The notes under the pieces were generated by a model. The model ran no database searches, was not told the DNA's origin, and worked only from the letters and a program-made list of their open reading frames with translations. Positions 5,644 to 11,794 of a DNA stretch of 11,794 nucleotides are shown piece by piece (position 1 is the stretch's first letter; every line of letters begins with the position of its first letter). The DNA lies in contig JAEZJL010000096.1 of the NCBI GenBank assembly GCA_023415815.1, positions 1-11,794 on the forward strand. Reading direction: 5' to 3'. Position numbers and translations under genes: made by a program. This DNA comes from Bacillota bacterium. GTDB taxonomy: Bacteria; Bacillota; Clostridia; Acetivibrionales; DTU013.

Positions 5644-6801
5644 TCACAGCAGATTTTTTACAATGTCCGTCACTGCGCTCAATGTCCCGATCGTGCTTCC
5701 GATATTTGCCATGACGACGACCAGGATTATTTTCAGGAAGCGATTTTTTAAAAGGCCTTTGAGGCTGAGTATGTCGGTTGGAATGTTATGGATATCCTGC
5801 ACCGTAGGCTTTTTTATTGCGGCCTCGACCAGCCCGGCGAACCAGCCGCACGCCAGCATGGGGTGCAGCGTCGTGATGGGGGCCGCGACAAAGGAGGTGA
5901 GGATGCTGAGCGGATGCGCCAGCGATAAGGCGGTGAACAGGGCGGCCAGCGCACCGGTCCACAGCACCCATGCCGATAACTGCTGCAGGCCGGTCTGCAC
6001 ATTGAGGATGAAGGCGTAAGTAAGCAAGCCCGCGATGGCCGCAGGGACAATCCAGCCTGCAAGCTTTGAAAAACGGCTTCGCGGCGGTACCGACGAAATA
6101 TCGGCGATATCCTGCTCACGGAATATTTCCTCCTTGACGCCCGGCACATGTGCGCCGCCCAGAACGGCAACCACCTTTTTGCCTGGCGCTCCCTTGATTT
6201 TGGCCGCCAGGTATTTATCCCGCTCGCTGATCAGTATTTCACCGACCTGAGGAAATTGCTCCCTCATACCGGCCATTGCCGATTCAAGCATATCCTCCTG
6301 CAATAAATCCTCCAGATCCTTATCCGAGATCTCCGTATCCTTGTCAAAGGAGAAGATCAGGCTGGCAAACAGCTTTACCTTTTCCCAGAAGCTCAGTTTA
6401 CGCCATATGCGAAGAAACGTCGTCTGGATGCTGCGATCCGCGAGCACCAGGCTTGCCCCGATATCCTTCGCGCTTTCTATGCCCTGAATCATTTCGCCGC
6501 CGACAGACGTATCCAGCTTTTTGGCCATCTTTTTCTGATAGGAGCCCAGGGCGAGATTCGCTATAAGAAAGCCGATCCTCTTTGATTTGATGACCTTGAC
6601 GATATCGGTGCTCTCCCAGGCTTTCGGGTTCAGTATATTTTTATACCTTTCCTCGTCCAGCTCTACGCAAACGCTGTCCGGACGCTCTTCCGCTATTACC
6701 TGCTTTACAAGCTCGGCGCTGTGCTTGAGCACATGCGCCGTCGCAACAAGTATGATTTCCTTGTCCTGGTAATTCAATCTGGTGATATTGTTTTCGCTCA
6801 T
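5644..6801 (-). CDS. TraB/PrgY family membrane protein
   Basis: A 385-residue protein of the TraB/PrgY family, related to the Tiki/EreA-like metalloprotease superfamily; the enterococcal member PrgY limits peptide-pheromone activity. The cytosolic-looking N-terminal domain has the family blocks VATAHV (His23), PDSVCVELDEER (Glu47), LVLADRSI (about 119-125) and AVLGGAHVPGV (His218). Four or so hydrophobic segments follow: about 249-266, 276-296, 300-328 and 355-378. The ATG is at 6799-6801, preceded by GGAGAAG. A strong promoter lies at 6981-7009, giving a leader of about 170 nt. Its 3' end converges with the deacetylase gene, 14 nt apart, with no clear shared terminator. Function in free-living bacteria is not established; a role in processing a peptide or signalling molecule is only a guess. 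Confidence 0.88.
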   Translation of the reverse strand: MSENNITRLNYQDKEIILVATAHVLKHSAELVKQVIAEERPDSVCVELDEERYKNILNPKAWESTDIVKVIKSKRIGFLIANLALGSYQKKMAKKLDTSVGGEMIQGIESAKDIGASLVLADRSIQTTFLRIWRKLSFWEKVKLFASLIFSFDKDTEISDKDLEDLLQEDMLESAMAGMREQFPQVGEILISERDKYLAAKIKGAPGKKVVAVLGGAHVPGVKEEIFREQDIADISSVPPRSRFSKLAGWIVPAAIAGLLTYAFILNVQTGLQQLSAWVLWTGALAALFTALSLAHPLSILTSFVAAPITTLHPMLACGWFAGLVEAAIKKPTVQDIHNIPTDILSLKGLLKNRFLKIILVVVMANIGSTIGTLSAVTDIVKNLL

Positions 6802-6974
6802 TGTTCTTCTCCATCCAGCAGCTGAAATTGCATTTTGCCTTAAAGCCTGTAAACCGATCCTGCAAAAGAGCTATTTATAAAGAAAATAAAAGAAAGCCGT
6901 TCAGGCTGTTTGTCCGACGTAAAAATACGTCCGGATGCTTTTATCGTTGTGAGCCGGTTTAATAAAGACGCTAC
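6802..6974 (-). promoter_or_regulatory. Long structured 5' leader of the TraB-family gene
   Basis: About 170 nt of untranslated leader is implied by the promoter position. It includes a hairpin GACGTA-N4-TACGTC at 6916-6931 and a weaker AGCC-N5-GGCT stem (6895-6907) followed on the minus strand by a T-rich run, faintly resembling an attenuator. No known riboswitch class was recognised. Confidence 0.35.
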
Positions 6975-6980
6975 AACCTC

Positions 6981-7009
6981 AGTATACTATTGAAAAATGC
7001 CCAAGTCAA
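6981..7009 (-). promoter_or_regulatory. Strong sigma-A-like promoter for the TraB-family gene
   Basis: On the minus strand TTGACT (7004-7009) is followed after 17 nt by TATACT (6981-6986), each one base from consensus. It is the best promoter in the window. Confidence 0.8.
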
Positions 7010-7111
7010 GCCCGGCCCCCGGCGCCGCGGCCGGTCAGGGCCCAGGAGGGGCGCCCGTTTTATTGAAAATCGGGCATAACCGGCTTGATGACGAATATCA
7101 TATTATAGCTG

Positions 7112-7219
7112 ATGCGGCCGCAGCCGTACGGAATGCTTGAAAACGAAGATGCGCCGATTGAGAAATGGAAAGGCCGGAATACCGAGAAATATCATATCCT
7201 TCCGGAGGTATGCCTATGA
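7112..7219 (+). CDS. Possible 35-aa peptide overlapping the giant gene start (ATGA)
   Basis: A short open frame MRPQPYGMLENEDAPIEKW... ends at TGA 7217-7219, overlapping the ATG of the giant gene as ATGA, the layout seen in translationally coupled pairs. A shorter version would start at the ATG at 7133. Against it: neither start has a recognisable ribosome binding site and the peptide matches nothing I know. It may be a leader peptide, the remnant of a longer gene, or chance. Confidence 0.2.
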   Translation: MRPQPYGMLENEDAPIEKWKGRNTEKYHILPEVCL

Positions 7220-10200
7220 GCATGAATATAAACGCCTTCTTGAGACCCCCCTTATTGAAGCAAATCGTTCATAATGCAAACACTATTCAGGTGACCTGGG
7301 AGCCTCCTCCCGGTTCGGGAAATTTTTTTCGCATCGTGCTGCTTGAGGACGACAGCCCTGTTCAAAGCGGAAACGCGTATGGCACCTCAGGGATTCTGCC
7401 CGTTGCGGACATAGATGTCGAAAGGACTTATACCGTCAAAGTGGCGCAGGCAGATCCGGCCTACAGCCTGACAGGGCCTTTCAGCAACGGGATCGTCTTG
7501 ATCAATTCGGCGCCCGCAAGCGTCAGGGCAGCCTATAACGGCTCGGAGCTGGGCATCGCGTGGAATCCTCCCGCCAGTCGCCCCCAGGTTCGGGGCGGCA
7601 GGATATCGTTATTCGAAAAATCACAGTTAAAGCTTATAAGCACAACGGATGCGGATGGCTTTGAGACCGTTTTGAAGCCAGACCCTCCCTTAAATCCGGC
7701 CCTCGAATATTTCATTACGGTGGCGGCTGCGAATCCGGGCTCTGTCGGGCCCGACTCCCCTCCGGCCGATATCATACAGAAAACGCCGCGGATCAGCGGA
7801 GCCGTCTACACCGGGGCGGCCATTGACGCAATCGCCGGCCTGCGGGCCGATTCTCCCCTGGAGCTGATATTATACCTCTACGAGGACGGGGAGCTGATCC
7901 GAAAAAGCGAGCCCTCCGCGGAAGAGCATGTTGTTTTAAGCCTGGATGAAAAACTTGCCGTATGGCGGAGCTACGAGGTGAGAATGGCATTTACCGCCGG
8001 CGGCTCCAGAGGACCGGAAAGCAGGCCCATGGCCATACTGCCCGGTGTCCCCGTGCTCCGCTCCGTATCGTACGACGGGACCAGGATCAAAGCCTCCTGG
8101 AGCAGCCCCTCCGGCGGACATGTCCCGACGGGAGGAACAATGCGGCTTTTCCAAGGCGATGCCCCAATGGACAGCATCGACGTCATTGGCTGCGAAGGAC
8201 TCATGGAGCCGGAGCACGCGCTGGAGCCGGACAAGGCATACGACCTGCGGGTAGCCGCGTCTCTCGGACCCTCCAGGGGCGCTTTCAGCGCCCCTGTGCC
8301 CGTGATTTCTTCGGTCAGGCATATAACATTTGCCGACTACGATGGGGAAAGGGTCGCTGCTGTCTGGCCCGTAGGCAAGGCTTACGGCGTTTCACGGTAC
8401 ATTCTTTCCCTGATGTACAACGGCATCGCAATTGCCGCTCAAAACGCCGAGGAGAGCAAGGGCGTAATGAATTGCAGGCTCGATCCCGGCGGGGGCTACA
8501 GCTTATCCCTCCGGGCAGCCGGAGAGAACCTGACGGGCCCGGCAACCGGCGTCCCGATCATATCCTCGATACCGGTTGTAAAGCAGGTGAAAACGCTGCA
8601 CGGCGCAATACACGCCACACTGGACGGCGGAGCTCCCGTCGCGGACGGCGCAGCGGGCTTAACAGCCTTCCTCTACCGCGACGGCAAAATCGTCGCAGGC
8701 CCCGCCGAAGCCCGGGACGATCCCCCGTCGGTTACCTTCTACCGCCCTTTGCAAAGCCCGGGCAATTATTATGTCAAAGCCCGGGCCGCAGGCACAAACT
8801 GCTCGGGCCCTTTGAGCGACGCCGCAGAGGTGATTCTGGGCATACCGGTCATTGAGGCGGTGGACTGCCGGGAAACTACGGTCTCGGCTCGCTGGAGCGC
8901 CGTCAATGAAAGGGCTGCAGCCGGATATCTGGCGGTCCTTGACAACTATAGCAGCGGAAAATCCTTTACATATCCCTGCGAATCAACATACGCCTCCTTT
9001 CCGGTCGCCCTCGGCTGCAGTTACGGTCTGAGAGTCCGGGCCGCCGGGGGCAAAGCCTCCGGAATTGATTCGCGTATTTTCAATTTTACAAATGAAAAGC
9101 CGGAATTGACCTCCGTGTTTTACGACGGCAGCTTTATTACGGCGGAGTGGACAGCTCCCGCCGTCTCGGGTGCACGCTTTGAGCTGCTTCTCTCCGGAGG
9201 CGGCGCGGTTTTTACGGGCTTTCCCGCCAATACGAATCACACCGTTATCCCCGCCGCTCTTGATCCGGAGGGGTCATACAGCCTGCGGGCGCGCGTCGTC
9301 AGGGACAATTTCACCGGCCCGCCGGGCGAGGCGTCCGCCGTCATATCTGCGGCCCCGGATATACTCTCGGTCACGGCGGACGCCGAAAGGGTCGTCGCGG
9401 TCATCGACGATACCGCGACGAGAGGCAGACCGGGAATAACCCATTACCAGGCCCTCCTCTTCCGCGACGGCGCAGCGGTAGCAGGCCCTGTGACTGCGGA
9501 CGGAAGCCCGCTGTCCGCCGTGTTCCTCCATACCGTCGACGAATCCCGGAGCTACAGCGTGAAGGCGCGGGCCGCCGGGGTCAACTGCGCGGGGCCTTAC
9601 GCCGAAGTAAAATACGCCATTTCAGGCACACCCTTCATAAGCTGCGTCAATTACGACGGCGTCAATGCCTTCATCTCCTGGAACACAGTCTCCGGCGATA
9701 CGGTGACAGGCTATGACGTTATCCTTAAAGAAAAGGCGGGCGGGGAAACGCAGTCCTTTTTCACCACAGCCGGCCATATAACCGTTGCCGTCGACCCTTC
9801 AAGAAGCTTCAGCGTCCAGGTCCGGGCCGTCGGCAGCAAGACCCGGGGGACATTTTCCCTGGAAGCCGACATCCTTAATGAAACTTTAAAGCCCGTCAGC
9901 GCTTCCTACGACGGCAGGTTCATACACGCGTCCTGGCCCGCGTCCGTCACGCCCGGTTCAAGCTTTGAGCTGCTTCTTTTCAACGGGGGCGACCTGCAGG
10001 CCTCCTACCCTGCCGGAAGGAATGCCGCAGTTGTCCCGGCAGACCTGGATCCGGGCGGCGCATACAGCCTGAAGGTACGCGTTGTCAGGGACATCGCCGC
10101 AGGCCCCCCCGGCGGGGCATTTGCCCTGATATCGGCGGCTCCCGGCATATTGTCGGTCACTGCCGATGCCGACAGTATCGCCGTGGTCATAGACAATACC

Positions 10201-11794
10201 GGGACAAAAGACAGGCCGGAGATAACCTCTTACCAGGCCGTGCTCTATCGCGGCGACGAGCCGGCGGCAGGTCCGGTAACGGCCGCCGGGATTCCTCCGT
10301 CCGCCGTATTTGCTTATACTGTTGAGAAATTTCAAAGCTACAGCGTCAGGGTGCGGGCGTCGGGCGAGAGCCGCACCGGACCCTTCGGGGCCTCTGTCTT
10401 CTGTGTATCCGAAGCCCCTGCGCTTTCGGATGTCTATTACGACGGTTCCGAAATAAAAGCCGTCTGGCTGCCGGTAACAGCCTCGGGGATAACCGGCTAT
10501 ACGGCCGTTTTAACACCCGCAGCCGATCCCGGCAATCCCGTAAGTGTAGATACGACGGGAACCTCTGCGGCCGTCCCCTTGGATTTTGCAGGCGCCTCGG
10601 GTACATACTCGCTGCGCGTCCGGGCGTTCCGCGGCAATTCGGCGGGCCCCTTCAGCATCCCCGCCGATCCTGTCGGCCCCGGCTTCTGCCTCTCCGCGGA
10701 CAGGGAAAAGGCCCCGTCCGTCATCCCTGCCGCAGGCCAGCTCCCTCCGGGTCCCTTTGAACTGGTATGCCTCCTGCCGGAGTTGTATAAAAATGCCCCG
10801 CAGCAGCTGCCTTCGTCAGGCCCCTTTGTCCTGACGGCCCTATCCGGAGAGGGAGACCTCAGGTATAAACTATCCCTGGCGCCAGGCAGCATTGCCTGGA
10901 GCTTCGACAGCTCGCCGGTGCGCCCCGCGCTTCTTCAGCACTATCAGCAGTTCCTCCTGCTGCTGGAGGGAAAGGCTCCGGACCAGGAGTCCCCCACCAT
11001 AGGAGTCCTGCTCCCCGGAGCCCTGCAGACCGTAATCGGCCAGATAGGGCGCATACTGCCCCAGACCTTTGCCGAAACGCTTTACTATAACTACGGACTT
11101 TCATCGGAGGACAGCTACGCAGACCTGAGGGCGGGCATGCGCCTGCGCGTCGAATACCAGCAGTGGCAGACGGTGGGAGCGTCGCCGCCGCAGTATGTCA
11201 ACGGTTATACGGGCAGCGGCGCGGCGGAATACGATATAGGCTCCTACCTGAACGGCGCCGGAAGCCTGTGCGTCGGCTTCAACAGCTTCCTCTCCTGCCT
11301 TTACGGCTTAAGCGTGCCCGCCCCGGCCGGCGGCGGGAGCGGGCCCTCGGAGGGCGGCGGAGGCATCGTCGACCTGTTTTTCACGGATTTTCAACAGCCC
11401 TTTTACCGCTTGTTCTATCCGCCGGCCTTCAAGGCTTCTTCCAATCCGGGCTCGGGCTATCCGAAGGACAATGCCATGATCCTTGCCGCCGCGGACTGGT
11501 CAACCCTCTCCGACATAACGGAAAAAATAACCGGCGGCGTTTCCATACCCTCTTCCGGTACGGGCTACGCCCTGCATTACATGCGCGGGCGCGCCGTGCT
11601 TACCCCCCTGATCTGCATCTGCGTCAACAGCTCCCCGCAGTGGGTGCCCGTGGGGACGACGCTGTCCCAGGTGCTGGAGCAGCACGGCGTCAGGCCGTAC
11701 GGCATTCCGGCCTCAATCCGCGGACTGTATTATACGCGCCTGTCGGCAAACATGTACGCCGGCGCGTCCGGGCAGACGCCGCAGTTCGCCGCCG
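7216..11794 (+). CDS. Giant Fn3-like repeat protein with unrecognised C-terminal region (3' end cut by window)
   Basis: The frame stays open to the window edge, giving at least 1526 residues. Of three in-frame ATGs (7210, 7216, 7222), 7216 is chosen because GGAGG (7204-7208) is 7 nt away. The N-terminus (MSMNINAFLRPPLLKQ) has no signal peptide or membrane segment. Residues about 14-1155 hold 13 Fn3-like repeats of about 85-90 residues. Typical features are a YDG turn, a core Trp in an IxAxW strand, a SYSLRVRA strand and a following GP. Core Trp occurs at 28, 116, 295, 384, 560, 645, 822, 907 and 1084. From about 1157 a different, aromatic-rich region follows, with a Gly/Ser linker (GGGSGPSEGGGG, about 1372-1383), then FYRLFYPP and PVGTTLSQVLEQHG near 1478-1491. 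Fn3-like repeats usually serve as spacers or binding surfaces. The function is unknown; a large cytosolic, surface or toxin-like scaffold are all possible. G+C content looks higher than in the genes to the left. Confidence 0.85.
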   Translation, partial: MSMNINAFLRPPLLKQIVHNANTIQVTWEPPPGSGNFFRIVLLEDDSPVQSGNAYGTSGILPVADIDVERTYTVKVAQADPAYSLTGPFSNGIVLINSAPASVRAAYNGSELGIAWNPPASRPQVRGGRISLFEKSQLKLISTTDADGFETVLKPDPPLNPALEYFITVAAANPGSVGPDSPPADIIQKTPRISGAVYTGAAIDAIAGLRADSPLELILYLYEDGELIRKSEPSAEEHVVLSLDEKLAVWRSYEVRMAFTAGGSRGPESRPMAILPGVPVLRSVSYDGTRIKASWSSPSGGHVPTGGTMRLFQGDAPMDSIDVIGCEGLMEPEHALEPDKAYDLRVAASLGPSRGAFSAPVPVISSVRHITFADYDGERVAAVWPVGKAYGVSRYILSLMYNGIAIAAQNAEESKGVMNCRLDPGGGYSLSLRAAGENLTGPATGVPIISSIPVVKQVKTLHGAIHATLDGGAPVADGAAGLTAFLYRDGKIVAGPAEARDDPPSVTFYRPLQSPGNYYVKARAAGTNCSGPLSDAAEVILGIPVIEAVDCRETTVSARWSAVNERAAAGYLAVLDNYSSGKSFTYPCESTYASFPVALGCSYGLRVRAAGGKASGIDSRIFNFTNEKPELTSVFYDGSFITAEWTAPAVSGARFELLLSGGGAVFTGFPANTNHTVIPAALDPEGSYSLRARVVRDNFTGPPGEASAVISAAPDILSVTADAERVVAVIDDTATRGRPGITHYQALLFRDGAAVAGPVTADGSPLSAVFLHTVDESRSYSVKARAAGVNCAGPYAEVKYAISGTPFISCVNYDGVNAFISWNTVSGDTVTGYDVILKEKAGGETQSFFTTAGHITVAVDPSRSFSVQVRAVGSKTRGTFSLEADILNETLKPVSASYDGRFIHASWPASVTPGSSFELLLFNGGDLQASYPAGRNAAVVPADLDPGGAYSLKVRVVRDIAAGPPGGAFALISAAPGILSVTADADSIAVVIDNTGTKDRPEITSYQAVLYRGDEPAAGPVTAAGIPPSAVFAYTVEKFQSYSVRVRASGESRTGPFGASVFCVSEAPALSDVYYDGSEIKAVWLPVTASGITGYTAVLTPAADPGNPVSVDTTGTSAAVPLDFAGASGTYSLRVRAFRGNSAGPFSIPADPVGPGFCLSADREKAPSVIPAAGQLPPGPFELVCLLPELYKNAPQQLPSSGPFVLTALSGEGDLRYKLSLAPGSIAWSFDSSPVRPALLQHYQQFLLLLEGKAPDQESPTIGVLLPGALQTVIGQIGRILPQTFAETLYYNYGLSSEDSYADLRAGMRLRVEYQQWQTVGASPPQYVNGYTGSGAAEYDIGSYLNGAGSLCVGFNSFLSCLYGLSVPAPAGGGSGPSEGGGGIVDLFFTDFQQPFYRLFYPPAFKASSNPGSGYPKDNAMILAAADWSTLSDITEKITGGVSIPSSGTGYALHYMRGRAVLTPLICICVNSSPQWVPVGTTLSQVLEQHGVRPYGIPASIRGLYYTRLSANMYAGASGQTPQFAA
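9121..9597 (+). repeat. 786-bp-period internal duplication, copy 1
   Basis: Codes residues 636-794, aligning without gaps to residues 898-1056 (9907-10383) at a fixed offset of 262 residues. By hand count about 90 of 159 residues are identical, including ILSVTADA and AGPVTA. The same 262-residue offset holds back to about residue 519 (repeat 6 to repeat 9) and between repeats 7 and 10. Confidence 0.8.
9907..10383 (+). repeat. 786-bp-period internal duplication, copy 2
   Basis: Partner of 9121-9597; the alignment is gap-free, with runs of identical bases such as around the FELLL and TYR-GLN-ALA codons. It indicates the most recent expansion step in the repeat array. Confidence 0.8.

Larger units (their letters stand above)
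6802..7215. other. 414-base intergenic region between TraB-family and giant repeat genes
   Basis: Contains, left to right: the long leader of the TraB-family gene (6802-6974), its promoter (6981-7009), a very G+C-rich block (about 7010-7062) of short overlapping GGCGCC/CCGCGG/GGGCCC palindromes, and an unassigned stretch ending in GGAGG for the giant gene. I see no convincing promoter for the rightward gene; TTGATG (7085-7090) and TATAGC (7104-7109) are only 13 nt apart. The sequence AATATCATAT occurs twice (7094-7103, 7188-7197), possibly by chance. Confidence 0.6.
7255..10680 (+). repeat. 13 tandem Fn3-like coding repeats in an (A-B-C)x4 + A order
   Basis: Approximate repeat starts, as residues of the giant protein: 14, 101, 192, 280, 367, 455, 546, 631, 715, 806, 892, 976, 1068. 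Repeats 3, 6, 9 and 12 lack the core Trp and have Ala, Leu or Ile there (IDAIA, IHATL, VVAVI, IAVVI), whereas the other nine all have Trp. Repeats 6, 9 and 12 also share an xGPV/xGPA turn after LF/YR. This points to growth by duplication of a three-repeat block. Confidence 0.75.

Noticed and set aside
7048..7071. A rho-independent terminator in the G+C-rich block (GGGC...GCCC then TTTT)
   Set aside because: The best stem is about four uninterrupted pairs and no rightward gene ends there.
7962..8855. A 297-codon open frame on the plus strand in another phase
   Set aside because: It overlaps the Fn3-like frame completely, is Arg/Gly-rich low-complexity translation typical of G+C-rich shadow frames, and shows none of the repeat periodicity.
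7255..10680. A CRISPR array or mobile-element repeats as the cause of the periodic signal
   Set aside because: The repeats are about 260 bp or 786 bp, diverged, and in frame as protein repeats; there are no short identical repeats with unique spacers and no terminal inverted repeats.

Overview
The window reads as part of a Firmicutes chromosome, most likely from an anaerobic, possibly motile member of the Clostridia. Evidence for this is the strong GGAGG-type ribosome binding sites, good sigma-A-like promoters (TTGACT-17-TATACT and TTGAAA-17-TATTAT), one GTG start, and the gene families present: YeiH transporter, CheX and CheY relatives, PilZ, divergent polysaccharide deacetylase and TraB family. 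The genus cannot be named from sequence alone. No RNA gene, insertion sequence, phage gene or CRISPR array was seen.

Layout. 1-800 (minus) is a 3'-truncated YeiH/UPF0324 membrane transporter with its own promoter and a palindrome over the -10. 889-4556 (minus) looks like one operon, transcribed pilZ-like -> MshEN-CheX-like -> cheY-like -> CheA-like kinase. 4557-4798 is a regulatory gap with two dyad elements. 4799-5629 (plus) is a membrane-anchored divergent polysaccharide deacetylase. It converges tail to tail with a TraB-family membrane protein at 5644-6801 (minus), which has a strong promoter and a leader of about 170 nt. 6802-7215 is a 414-base gap. From 7216 to the right edge (plus) one reading frame stays open for 1526 codons; it encodes a giant protein of 13 Fn3-like repeats followed by a C-terminal region I do not recognise.

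How the genes may work together. The four-gene operon holds a phosphorelay kinase (CBS pair, PAS, HPt, CheA-type ATPase, no CheW domain), a single-domain receiver, and a CheX-type phosphatase fused to four 24-residue MshEN-like motifs. MshEN is a known c-di-GMP-binding module, and the first gene is a PilZ protein, also a c-di-GMP-binding family. Inference: this is a chemosensory-like pathway without MCP or CheW in which c-di-GMP may gate CheY-P removal.

The most unusual site is at the 3' end of the PilZ gene. An A AAA AAC slippery heptamer lies directly before the UGA stop and is followed by a perfect 9-bp stem-loop. A -1 shift there would add 22 residues net, ending in a strongly acidic tail. 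It may be programmed frameshifting, transcriptional slippage on the A9 run, or an indel; the sequence alone does not decide.

The giant repeat protein is built from a three-repeat superunit of about 262 residues. Every third repeat lacks the core Trp found in all the others.
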